Shown in pieces: positions 7,357 through 15,896 of a stretch of 64,000 bases of DNA. The position numbers were made by a program, and so were the translations under genes. Numbering within the stretch: position 1 is the stretch's first letter; each line of letters starts with the position of its first letter. Source of the stretch: Winogradskyella psychrotolerans. GTDB taxonomy: Bacteria > Bacteroidota > Bacteroidia > Flavobacteriales > Flavobacteriaceae. Location: positions 231,778-295,777 of the forward strand of contig NZ_JAHKPN010000052.1 in the NCBI RefSeq assembly GCF_018860545.1, in the 5' to 3' direction. The notes beneath the pieces are model-generated. The model ran no database searches. It saw nothing but the letters and a program-made list of their open reading frames with translations, and was not told the DNA's origin.

Positions 7357-9555
7357 TTAATAACAGTCCATTTTAATTTGCCCATTACTTTCAAACGTGC
7401 TTAATGGTTTGTTGAGTTGTTCTGTGGTAATATTATTTAAGACTTCTAGCACTCTATTTTGCATGGCAATAGAACCACAAATCATTATAATTCCGTTGTT
7501 AAGCAACACGTTACTTAATAATTCTTGATGGTCTAAAATTATATCTTGAACATAAATTTTGTCTTTCTGTTCTTGTGAATAAGCAATATGAAAACTAGAT
7601 AATGTGTTTTTTGAGAAAGCAGTCTCAATAATATTTTCATAAATATTTAAAGAATCTTGTGTGCGTCCTCCCCAAAACAAATGTGTTTCAATTTGCTTTT
7701 GGTTATCATTAATCATACCTAAAAAAGGTGCTATTCCTGTGCCGTTAGCAATCATTACAACATCCTTTACAGCCGTTGGAAAGTGAAAATCAGCATTACG
7801 TTTTACTTGGGCTTTAACGATATCGTTTACTTTTAAATTATTAAAATAATTAGAGCACACACCAAATTCGTGCTTTTTAATACTTAAAATAATATCGTTT
7901 TCAATCTTTCCTATAGAATATTGTCGTTCTATAAAATCTACTTCGGGATATAATGATAACAAATCCCCTGAGTCGTATTTCAATTTTTGATTTGGTCGCA
8001 ATTGGACTAAAAACGAATCATCCGAATTAGGTTCCGTTTTATTAATGACTTTAAATTCCTTTAAAGTTTTTAATTTGATATGAGGTTTTTGAAATTTAAT
8101 TTTTAAATCTTGATTCGTGCTTTCATTCCATTGGTTTATCCACGTTTTAAACGTTTCAAACGATTGATTATTAATTTTGAAAAGTGGAAGGTGTGCTTCA
8201 AATCCTTCTTTCTTTTGTAGCATGTCATTGACTTCAATGGCATATTTACAATAATCAGGGTAACTTAATGAACCAAAACCAATTACAGAATACTGAATGG
8301 TTTGATGCTGTTTCACATTTTTAAATAATTTTTCAAAATTTGAAGCACTTATAGGCGCCTCACCTTCTCCATAAGTGGAAGCAAAAATTATGAGATGTTT
8401 CGCGCTGTCATAGGTTGAATACTGGTTTAAAGCTGCAATAAAAACCGAATGTCCTGCTCCCAACAACGCTTCAAAATATTGCTTAGCTGAATTGAATGTT
8501 TGTCCTGTTTCTGAACCTACCAAAATGATGTACTCAGCATCTTCTTTATTAAATTTATTCTTAATTTTTGAAGTCTCTTTTCGACGCTTTAAGGTCATTG
8601 CAAAACCCGAATACATAAAAAACAGAATAGCCAAACTCGCCAATAATAAAACAATAGACCAAACTATAGTGCCTTGACCTGTGTGTAAAATTAAACTCCA
8701 ATTAGAAAGTAAGGCCGTCCAAGTTGTGTTTTGACGACTGACAATGGCTCCTGAAAATTGATTGACTAGTAACTCTTTATCATGCAACTTTACGATAAAG
8801 TAATCTTCAATATCATCTGAGAATGGGAACTCAACACTTTTTACATCACTTAGTTTTATATTTTGAAAGGTTTCAAAATTATTTAATGCCAACTTTTCAT
8901 CAACTTCAATGGGCTCCGGATAGTTATGTGAGATTTTAGTATCTGGAAGTACATCGAATTTTTCGAGAGAAAGATAAACACCGGTCAGCGTAATGATAAC
9001 AATAGGAATTAAGGTATATCGACCAATAATTACATGGTAATACTGATTAAAGTTTTCCTTGACTACTTTTGAAAAAAAACGTTTAAATCCTCCTTGACGT
9101 TTCAAGATGAGTTTAACTCCTGTAATAGATATTAGAAATAATAGGAAAGAAACGATTCCAATTAAAACTCGTCCTGTCGTTTTTAAAAATAGAGAACGAT
9201 GTAAGTTAGTTGCAAATTCAAAAACTGGTGCCTTCTTTATTATGTCCCCTAATTTCTCACCTGTAATTGGGTTGATATAGAATGTTTCACTGTTTCCGTC
9301 TTTAGTTATAACCGATGCACTGACGAAATCGTTTTTATCAACTTCAAGTGTAAAAACTTCGTCATACTGATTTTTTAAAACACTGAAAGTTTCAGCAAGT
9401 GAAATCTCATTAGTACCAGAAACAGCATACCGTTGTAATTGATTTGAAATCGGTTCAAACGCCAAAATAGCACCTGTTACCGATGCTATTAAAATGAATA
9501 AAGAAGAAACAACAGCCAAAATTAAATGACTGTATCTCCATATGGAAATGGTCAT
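7357..9555 (-). CDS. PepSY membrane flavoreductase (PepSY-TM + flavodoxin + FAD/NAD domains)
   Basis: A 732-residue trans-membrane electron carrier. Membrane helices lie at about 10-33, 128-150, 178-197 and 297-320, with periplasmic PepSY-type loops between. H10, H119, H174 and H291 lie at or near the helices and could ligate hemes. The cytosolic half has a flavodoxin domain (GSETGQT at 347-353, STYGEGEAP at 393-401) and a ferredoxin-reductase-like module (RQYS 544-547 for FAD, GTGIAP 605-610 and CGS 693-695 for NAD(P)H). The family is tied to reduction of ferric siderophores or heme. It lies 10 bases after the DUF2271 gene in a tight operon opposite a heme-type TonB receptor, which supports that role here. 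Substrate is inferred. Confidence 0.85.
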   Translation of the reverse strand: MTISIWRYSHLILAVVSSLFILIASVTGAILAFEPISNQLQRYAVSGTNEISLAETFSVLKNQYDEVFTLEVDKNDFVSASVITKDGNSETFYINPITGEKLGDIIKKAPVFEFATNLHRSLFLKTTGRVLIGIVSFLLFLISITGVKLILKRQGGFKRFFSKVVKENFNQYYHVIIGRYTLIPIVIITLTGVYLSLEKFDVLPDTKISHNYPEPIEVDEKLALNNFETFQNIKLSDVKSVEFPFSDDIEDYFIVKLHDKELLVNQFSGAIVSRQNTTWTALLSNWSLILHTGQGTIVWSIVLLLASLAILFFMYSGFAMTLKRRKETSKIKNKFNKEDAEYIILVGSETGQTFNSAKQYFEALLGAGHSVFIAALNQYSTYDSAKHLIIFASTYGEGEAPISASNFEKLFKNVKQHQTIQYSVIGFGSLSYPDYCKYAIEVNDMLQKKEGFEAHLPLFKINNQSFETFKTWINQWNESTNQDLKIKFQKPHIKLKTLKEFKVINKTEPNSDDSFLVQLRPNQKLKYDSGDLLSLYPEVDFIERQYSIGKIENDIILSIKKHEFGVCSNYFNNLKVNDIVKAQVKRNADFHFPTAVKDVVMIANGTGIAPFLGMINDNQKQIETHLFWGGRTQDSLNIYENIIETAFSKNTLSSFHIAYSQEQKDKIYVQDIILDHQELLSNVLLNNGIIMICGSIAMQNRVLEVLNNITTEQLNKPLSTFESNGQIKMDCY

Positions 9556-9565
9556 ATATTCAGTT

Positions 9566-10051
9566 TTATTGCGGCATCATGCGGATATAACGAATAAACC
9601 CTTGGCCTTCTACTTTAGATTTTACGCTTTCAGACGTTAATTCTATTTCCACATCACTTTCGTAATATTCCTGATCTTCTACAGCAGATTCAAAACGAAG
9701 TTTATAACCTTTATCAATTTTATCGTTATCAATTTCGATAACATTGATGGTGCGTTCTCCGCCACTCACGGTGGCTCCTGTTATAGCATCAATATCAGTT
9801 CTTCTTTTGCCATAAAAATTCCACCAAGACTCTACTGTATTATACCATTCATCATCATCGCCAATAACGTTTAGTGTTTCGACATATTCACCTTCAGGAT
9901 TTAATAAGGAGATGACAATGTAAGCACCTTCACCTGTATAATTTGTCATTTGAATCATACATTTATATTTAGTAGACTCAACCGGCTTAGAGAAAGACAC
10001 TAGTCCAAATATGATAACGCATAATAATGCTAAAGAACGTATATTTTTCAT
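9566..10051 (-). CDS. DUF2271 exported protein with flavinylation-like motif
   Basis: A 161-residue exported protein. A signal peptide covers residues 1 to about 22 (from ATG at 10051; a TTG two codons earlier is less likely). The body matches DUF2271: 'YIVISLLNPEGEYVETLNVIGDDDEWYN' then 'WWNFYGKRRTDIDAITGATVSGG'. Residues 88-94 read D-A-I-T-G-A-T, which fits the Dxx(S/T)GAT pattern where ApbE attaches FMN to NqrC/RnfG-type proteins. The protein could thus be a periplasmic flavoprotein accepting electrons from the PepSY reductase encoded 10 bases downstream. Family by motif is fairly sure; flavinylation is inference. Confidence 0.78.
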   Translation of the reverse strand: MKNIRSLALLCVIIFGLVSFSKPVESTKYKCMIQMTNYTGEGAYIVISLLNPEGEYVETLNVIGDDDEWYNTVESWWNFYGKRRTDIDAITGATVSGGERTINVIEIDNDKIDKGYKLRFESAVEDQEYYESDVEIELTSESVKSKVEGQGFIRYIRMMPQ

Positions 10052-10064
10052 ATTCAAAATTCTA

Positions 10065-11543
10065 TTATTTTAAAAATTCTATGGCAATGTTATTCTTTTT
10101 TAGCAACTCATTTTCTTTTGCTAAATCGTATGCTGATTCTTCAAAATCAGTTACAAGATCTTTTTTCGCTCCGTGTTTTATAAGAAACTTAAGAATAGCA
10201 TCGTCGGTTGCTTTTAATGCTGCTAAATGTAAGGCCGTATTTCCTTCTTTATTTTTTGCATTAATATCTTGATTCATTTTTAAGGCTAATTCTAAGACAT
10301 CCAAACTATTTTTTTCTACCGCTAAATGAAACCACGTATTTCCGTTTTTCTGTACTTTGGAGAGGTCTACATTGTTAGCTTGAAGTAATTCAAGTTTTTC
10401 ATAAAACGTTTTTTTGCGTCTTGGAGAATATGAATCAATTAAATAATATGCTAAGTTATTACCTTTCGCGTCTAAAATATCTGTCTTATAACCATTCTTA
10501 ATTAAAAACCCTACGACATCTGCAGCGTTTCCAACAATCGCTAAAGTTAAAGCGGATTGTCCTTTTTTATTAATAGTACTCGTGGATTTTAAATTTCTAG
10601 ATAAATGCTTCACCACCTCCAAACTATTTCCAGAAGCTGCATTCATTACCGCATTATTACCATTATCATCCAGGGCATTTACATCTAAACCATTTTTAAA
10701 TAAATAATTGATTACTTCAAAATCTGTGTTTCTTTTTGCAACGATATGTAATGGAGACACACCTTCGTTGTTGACCACAATTGGACTTAAACCAACTTTT
10801 TTCAAAAATTTGTAAACTTCTATGCCATTAGTTGTACCTCTTGCTCCATTTGCAGCAAATATAAATGCTTGATCAGTGCCTTTGATGCCTTTGTCTAAAA
10901 GAGCAGTCATCATTTCAATATTTCCAGTCTTAGCCGCATAATTAAAAATACCATTACCATTGGTATCCTTACTATTAATATCTAAACCTTTCGACTGAAA
11001 GTAATCTGTTAGCTTAAAATCGTTATCGCTTGGCGCCGCTAATAATATAGCATTTGCCCCATTAGGATTTGCTCTAGTAATCAACTTTGAGTTAGATTTA
11101 ATCAGTAAATCATAGACTGCTGTATTTTTTTGACCAGCACCTGCCGCAAAATTGATAATCGTATTTCCTTTATCGTCTGTGATATCAGTTTTAGCACCTT
11201 TTTTTAATAAATATTTTACTAACTTTTCATTGCCTTTGTATGCTGCCCAAAAAATGTAAGTTCGTCCATCATGTGTTAACTTATTCACATCATTGCCTTT
11301 CTGAGACAACAGGTAGGTAATCGTTTTTAATGGAGCCTCTTGCAACGTAGCATAAACAACACCATCAAAATTATTGCCGTTAGCTTCTGCCGGATTATGA
11401 CCTTCTTCCATTTTTGTTTTAACCGTTTTAACGTCTGGTTTTGTATCCCAAAACTTACGATCTAAGAATACATTATCTTGCCCAAATCCTTGAAATACGA
11501 ATGCTAATAATATAGCTAAAAAACCTAATTTTAAATTCTTCAT
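10065..11543 (-). CDS. Exported ankyrin-repeat protein
   Basis: A 492-residue protein with a signal peptide (residues 1-22, ending FGQ) and about a dozen ankyrin repeats filling the rest. Typical repeat text is 'DGRTYIFWAAYKGNEKLVKYLLKKGA' and 'EGNTALHLAALKATDDAILKFLIKHGA'. No catalytic domain is visible. Ankyrin proteins exported to the periplasm are known beside redox enzymes in other bacteria; here it sits between DUF6607 (5 bases) and DUF2271 (13 bases) in a probable iron-regulated operon, so a scaffold for the heme or iron machinery is a reasonable inference. Lengthy repeats leave the partner unknown. Confidence 0.85.
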   Translation of the reverse strand: MKNLKLGFLAILLAFVFQGFGQDNVFLDRKFWDTKPDVKTVKTKMEEGHNPAEANGNNFDGVVYATLQEAPLKTITYLLSQKGNDVNKLTHDGRTYIFWAAYKGNEKLVKYLLKKGAKTDITDDKGNTIINFAAGAGQKNTAVYDLLIKSNSKLITRANPNGANAILLAAPSDNDFKLTDYFQSKGLDINSKDTNGNGIFNYAAKTGNIEMMTALLDKGIKGTDQAFIFAANGARGTTNGIEVYKFLKKVGLSPIVVNNEGVSPLHIVAKRNTDFEVINYLFKNGLDVNALDDNGNNAVMNAASGNSLEVVKHLSRNLKSTSTINKKGQSALTLAIVGNAADVVGFLIKNGYKTDILDAKGNNLAYYLIDSYSPRRKKTFYEKLELLQANNVDLSKVQKNGNTWFHLAVEKNSLDVLELALKMNQDINAKNKEGNTALHLAALKATDDAILKFLIKHGAKKDLVTDFEESAYDLAKENELLKKNNIAIEFLK

Positions 11544-11548
11544 GTGTT

Positions 11549-12451
11549 TTACTTTTTTACAAATGATTCAATTGTAGTATTTATCTCTTCTTCCTTTACA
11601 ACGTTATCATCAAATAAAAATTTGTAAAGTGGTTTGTTATCTACTTTAGTTTCTAAGACTAAATCTCTATCTCTGCTGTAAACTTCATCCCATTTTGCTC
11701 TAACTAAAGCCCATTTATCTTGATTGGCTTTCCACCAATCAATTGTTGCTTGGCATCTGCTATCATCAACCTTTACATAGGTGTTATAGCCTTTTTCTTT
11801 AGCTAAAACTACATCTTCTTTTCCATTTTCTCTTATAATTTTAGCATTGTCTTGATCATGTAACCAACCATACTTAGTAATTTCTTGTCTGTTGCCTCTG
11901 AGAGTCACATTATAATCACTTCGCTTTGTATATTCTCGTCTTGGTAATGGAGCCGTTGTTGTATTTTCCCAATAATCCTTACCATCTACGTGAACCCATG
12001 TTCCCGACCCTTCATAACGTGGACTATCATCTACTTGATATACTTTTTGTGTCCATTGTCCTTTAACAGCATCGCTAGTTTTATTTTCAAAAAGCCACTC
12101 ATTATCTCCATTATACATATAGAAGTCTGTATTTTCAAATAACCAATCTTGCCTCCAGTGTTTAACGATGTGAGGACTATCCGGACGCCCTACCTGTAAT
12201 AAATGCTGAATTGAAATTTTATCAGCTTCATCTACAATCGCAACGGCATATTCTAAACCTTTATCCACTTTAGTTTCTGATGGTCTGTAAAGAGAATCAT
12301 TACTGTAGTTAAACGTTTCACTAAAATTAAACGTGACTTCAAAACAACCACACATGTTCTTTATAGCTGCTTGATCTTGTGATTTTTTATCCTGTGCATT
12401 ACTATTAAAAGTAAATGCTAAAATAATTGCTAAAACTACGATTTTTCTCAT
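11549..12451 (-). CDS. DUF6607 exported protein
   Basis: A 300-residue protein with signal peptide (residues 1 to about 19, ending SNAQ). It matches the Bacteroidota DUF6607 family: 'IKNMCGCFEVTFNFSETF', a tryptophan-rich middle ('HWRQDWLFENTDFYMYNGDNEW'), and 'WWKANQDKWALVRAKWDEVY'. A vicinal C-G-C near the mature N-terminus could bind metal or heme. The ATG at 12451 is preferred to one 36 bases upstream because it gives a clean signal peptide. It is the first gene of a five-gene unit, behind a -7 element and a shared Fur-like operator. Function is unknown; heme or iron handling is suggested by context only. Confidence 0.75.
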   Translation of the reverse strand: MRKIVVLAIILAFTFNSNAQDKKSQDQAAIKNMCGCFEVTFNFSETFNYSNDSLYRPSETKVDKGLEYAVAIVDEADKISIQHLLQVGRPDSPHIVKHWRQDWLFENTDFYMYNGDNEWLFENKTSDAVKGQWTQKVYQVDDSPRYEGSGTWVHVDGKDYWENTTTAPLPRREYTKRSDYNVTLRGNRQEITKYGWLHDQDNAKIIRENGKEDVVLAKEKGYNTYVKVDDSRCQATIDWWKANQDKWALVRAKWDEVYSRDRDLVLETKVDNKPLYKFLFDDNVVKEEEINTTIESFVKK

Positions 12452-12484
12452 TTTATAATATTTGCTAAGGGTTAAAATAAAAAT

Positions 12485-12492
12485 CAAAAATA
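12485..12492 (-). promoter_or_regulatory. -7 element of the DUF6607-led operon
   Basis: The minus strand reads TATTTTTG (TAnnTTTG), 33 bases before the ATG at 12451. The Fur-like palindrome lies directly upstream, over the -33 region. Confidence 0.6.
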
Positions 12493-12499
12493 ATTATTC

Positions 12500-12522
12500 T
12501 TATTTAGAATGAATTAAAATAA
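12500..12522. promoter_or_regulatory. Fur-like operator between divergent heme-uptake promoters
   Basis: A 23-base imperfect palindrome with outer arms TTATTT and AAATAA and a left core TTTAGAAT. It is placed between the -7 elements of the two divergent transcripts, where binding would block both. The arrangement and AT-rich arms fit an iron-responsive Fur site of the Bacteroidota type. The right half is degenerate, so the assignment rests partly on context. Confidence 0.5.
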
Positions 12523-12527
12523 GATTC

Positions 12528-12535
12528 TATATTTG
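12528..12535 (+). promoter_or_regulatory. -7 element of the TonB receptor promoter
   Basis: TATATTTG matches TAnnTTTG exactly, 17 bases before the ATG at 12553 and 5 bases after the Fur-like palindrome. Confidence 0.65.
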
Positions 12536-12552
12536 CAGCAAATTTATATAGA

Positions 12553-14697
12553 ATGAGTCTAATTAAAAATAAAAAACTAATTTATTTTTATCTTTTTTTA
12601 AGTTGCTTTTTAAATGCACAAGAAAAAGAAAGAGACAGTACTAAAACGGAAGAATTAAAAGAAGTCGTTGTCGTTGGGGAAAGTAATGTCATGTCTGTTA
12701 GTAAGAAACTATTTACAGTAAGCACGATAAAAAGGGCCGATATTGATAACTTGGCAGGCTCTAATTTGACAGACATCTTATCTAACAACTTAAATATTAC
12801 CGTTAGTCCGGATGCTTCATCAGGGCGCTCAACGGTTAGCCTATTTGGTCTTGATGGACAATATGTAAAAATTCTAATCGATGGCATTCCTATAGTAAGC
12901 GATAATGGACTTGGAAATAACATTGATATTTCACAACTCAATATAGATGATGTAGAACGTGTAGAAATCGTAGAAGGTTCCATGGGAGTATTATATGGAG
13001 ATAATGCTGTTGCTGGTGTCATAAATATTATAACCAAGCGCAGTTTAAAAGAAAAAGGTTGGCAGTTACAATTGTCTTTGCAAGAAGAAACGGTAGGCAA
13101 TGAATTTGAGTTTTTTGATGAAGGCAGACATATTCAAAATTTTAGAGCTACGCATCAAGCCAATGAAAAATTATCATATGCTTTTGGTGTATCTCGAAAT
13201 GATTTTGCTGGGTATTATAATGGATATAAAGGTCAAAATTATGTCAATATAGAGGATAACTTAGTTGTAAATGACAGTTTACGTGGCACCGAATGGAATC
13301 CAAAAGAACAAATTACAGCGTCTGCCAATGTAGATTTAGACTTAGGTAAACATAATATATTTTATAAACTACAATACTATAATGAAGATTTAGATATCTA
13401 TAACCACATTGTGAACGGGCGGTATGAAAACGGACAACTAAACCCAACGGCATTAGATGAAAATTATAAAACAGACAGATGGGTCAATAATATAAACGTT
13501 TCTGGCCCATTGAAAGGTGCCACCAAATATAATTTTTCGTTTTCGTATCAAAATCAGAAGCGCAACTACAAAGAATTCGTTTACAACATCTTTGAACAAC
13601 AAACACAATCCGTAGAAACTGATGCGTTGAGCCAATCTAGTGAAGTTTGGTACTCTAAAGCCTTTGTAAATAACATTGTATCACAATCCCGTTTCTTTGA
13701 TTTACAATTGGGTTATGAGTTTACCAATCAATCTGGTTTTGATGCTAACGCCTCTGGAGCTTATTCAAATGCTGTTGTAGAAAATACCATTACTAACTAC
13801 GAATTATTTGGAATAACAGAGTTTCAACCCACAGCTAAATTATCGATAAATCCAGGAGCTAGATTCACGCATAGTTCTCAATTTGATAATCATTTAATAT
13901 GGTCCTTATCTTCTAATTATAACTTTACAGAGACATTAAAATTAAAAGCTGTTGTAGGTTCAGCCTATAGAGCACCAAATTTTGAAGAACTATTCTTCTA
14001 TTTTGTAGATGCAAATCACAATGTGCAAGGAAATCCAGATCTTCAACCAGAAGATGGAGTATCTGTTTTTGTGAATTTAAAAGACAATTTTAAAATTGCT
14101 AAAGAAGGGTATCTAAATACCAACTTCAACTTTTTTCATATCTATTTAAAAGATGCTATTTCTAGCATTACTACAGAAGATAATGATGGAAGAACCTTAT
14201 TTACACAAGATAATATTGACTATAGTTCCCGTTTAGGGTTTACCTTAGATAATAGTTTTATCTACAAAAACTGGAATATTGGACTTGGCGGTACTTATCT
14301 CGGAGTTAAAAATGACATCCTAGAACCTGAATCTAATGACACTGATTATTTATGGAGTTTTAATCTTCAAACGTCATTGGCTTATCAACTACCAAACTGG
14401 AATACTACCGTTTCTGCGCAATTAAAATACACAGGTGAAACCAAAGGTCTTTTCAGTGATAGTGATGGTAATACGTTTACAGGTGTTACAGAATCTTTTA
14501 CATGGTTAAACGCTTCCATCCGAACTAAAATCACACCTCATATTGAGGCCACACTTGGCGCAAGAAATATTTTTGATGTTGTAAATATTAACTCAGTAGC
14601 TTCTGCTGGAAGTCATACAAGTACAACCTCTACATCTCAACTTATCGGTAACGGCCGATCATATTTTTTAAAATTATTATATAACTTAAATTTTTAA
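12553..14697 (+). CDS. TonB-dependent outer-membrane receptor, heme type
   Basis: A 714-residue outer-membrane receptor: signal peptide (1 to about 22), plug domain at about 45-165 ('VTVSPDASSGRSTVSLFGLDGQ', 'VERVEIVEGSMGVLYGDNAVAGVINI'), then a 22-strand barrel ending in aromatic 'LKLLYNLNF'. In the barrel Y472-R-A-P is followed by H489 and N494-P-D-L, the arrangement of the FRAP/His/NPNL box of heme receptors. With the HmuY-like lipoprotein 11 bases downstream it should import heme using TonB energy. It has a -7 element and a Fur-like site upstream and is divergent from the reductase operon. A siderophore substrate is the alternative. Confidence 0.88.
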   Translation: MSLIKNKKLIYFYLFLSCFLNAQEKERDSTKTEELKEVVVVGESNVMSVSKKLFTVSTIKRADIDNLAGSNLTDILSNNLNITVSPDASSGRSTVSLFGLDGQYVKILIDGIPIVSDNGLGNNIDISQLNIDDVERVEIVEGSMGVLYGDNAVAGVINIITKRSLKEKGWQLQLSLQEETVGNEFEFFDEGRHIQNFRATHQANEKLSYAFGVSRNDFAGYYNGYKGQNYVNIEDNLVVNDSLRGTEWNPKEQITASANVDLDLGKHNIFYKLQYYNEDLDIYNHIVNGRYENGQLNPTALDENYKTDRWVNNINVSGPLKGATKYNFSFSYQNQKRNYKEFVYNIFEQQTQSVETDALSQSSEVWYSKAFVNNIVSQSRFFDLQLGYEFTNQSGFDANASGAYSNAVVENTITNYELFGITEFQPTAKLSINPGARFTHSSQFDNHLIWSLSSNYNFTETLKLKAVVGSAYRAPNFEELFFYFVDANHNVQGNPDLQPEDGVSVFVNLKDNFKIAKEGYLNTNFNFFHIYLKDAISSITTEDNDGRTLFTQDNIDYSSRLGFTLDNSFIYKNWNIGLGGTYLGVKNDILEPESNDTDYLWSFNLQTSLAYQLPNWNTTVSAQLKYTGETKGLFSDSDGNTFTGVTESFTWLNASIRTKITPHIEATLGARNIFDVVNINSVASAGSHTSTTSTSQLIGNGRSYFLKLLYNLNF

Positions 14698-14708
14698 CAC
14701 TAACTATT

Positions 14709-15893
14709 ATGACAAACAGATTTTTAACTTTAATATTATTTATAGGAGCTGCCCTATTTACAAGTTGCAGCAGTGATGATGATGGTACAACAACGACAAC
14801 TACTCCACCGTCTACAGGTGGCATTATAGATCCTGAAGTTGGCGGATTTAATCAGGCTAATCGCGTGTACGTCGATTTAAGTACTGGAATACAAATCTCA
14901 TCGCGTCGTGATTCATGGGAAATTGCCGTTTATAATGGTTCTCAAAATAGAGTATACTTAAATAATGCCTTGTTAGTTTCAGCTGTAGAATTAGAGGGTA
15001 TTACAGATATCACTTCAGTTACAGAAACAACAACGTTAACATCTCCCGTAACTTTAAATGCCTTAGACCAAACTTTTTCGCCAACTACAGTAACAGTTTC
15101 TACAGTAGCTGAGTTAATGGAAGGACTTCCTGTAGGATATTACCAATATGGAGATTTAGATGCTGGTATTTCTTTCACTGATAGTAAAGAAGGAGAATTA
15201 GCAGGCACTGCATTTGATGAAATCTCTAGTACAGATAGTGATAATAACGTTTACATTGTAAATTTAGGAAACGAAATACCGACAACCAACAATGGAACTT
15301 TAAATACTACTGGAGACGCAAGAGGTTATATGAAAGTTAGAGTATTAACCAATGGAAGTAGTTACACTATTCAATACGCTACTTTAGACAATACTGCCGA
15401 TTACAATGAAATTACAGTTACTAAAGACAGTAGTTACAATCTTACTGCAGTGAGTTTAACCGATGGACAAGTGGTAAGTGTAGAACCAGAAGCTGATAAT
15501 TGGGATATCGATTTTGGAGGTGTATTTTCGTATTACGGTTTGCAAGGTACTATCGCTGCAGGATTAACATACTCTGATTATACATTGCACAACACACTTG
15601 GTGGCGTTGGCTTATATCAAATAACAGTTGAAGATGATACGACTCCAAGCTATACTGATTTCACTATAACAGATGTTAATGAGGCTAGTTTAATTTATAA
15701 CGATCGTGCCGTAGTTGGTAGTGGTTGGAGAAGTGTAGATTATATGACAGGTGAAACTTCGGTAACAGAAGGTCGCTACTATATTGCAAAAGATACTAAT
15801 GGCAACTACTATAAATTAAGATTTACTGCTGTAGAAAGTGAAACAGGAGAAAGAGGTTATCCTCAATTTCAATATGAATTACTAGAGGATTAA
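14709..15893 (+). CDS. HmuY-like heme-binding lipoprotein
   Basis: A 394-residue lipoprotein with lipobox C20 (ALFTSC) followed by an acidic and threonine-rich linker. The body resembles the HmuY family: 'NRVYVDLSTGIQISSRRDSWEIAVYNG', 'GWRSVDYMTGETSVTEGRYYIAKDTNGNYYKLRF' and the 'YPQFQYEL' end. HmuY proteins bind heme at the cell surface and pass it to the partner receptor. The length is well above the roughly 215 residues of Porphyromonas HmuY, so extra domain material is present. It is co-transcribed with the receptor (11-base gap), in the order receptor then lipoprotein. Confidence 0.78.
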   Translation: MTNRFLTLILFIGAALFTSCSSDDDGTTTTTTPPSTGGIIDPEVGGFNQANRVYVDLSTGIQISSRRDSWEIAVYNGSQNRVYLNNALLVSAVELEGITDITSVTETTTLTSPVTLNALDQTFSPTTVTVSTVAELMEGLPVGYYQYGDLDAGISFTDSKEGELAGTAFDEISSTDSDNNVYIVNLGNEIPTTNNGTLNTTGDARGYMKVRVLTNGSSYTIQYATLDNTADYNEITVTKDSSYNLTAVSLTDGQVVSVEPEADNWDIDFGGVFSYYGLQGTIAAGLTYSDYTLHNTLGGVGLYQITVEDDTTPSYTDFTITDVNEASLIYNDRAVVGSGWRSVDYMTGETSVTEGRYYIAKDTNGNYYKLRFTAVESETGERGYPQFQYELLED

Positions 15894-15896
15894 TCC

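Noticed and set aside
12588..13100. 170-codon open frame on the minus strand
   Set aside because: It lies wholly opposite the TonB receptor plug domain. Its translation is Ser/Thr/Leu-rich with no motif, while the plus-strand protein is clearly conserved.
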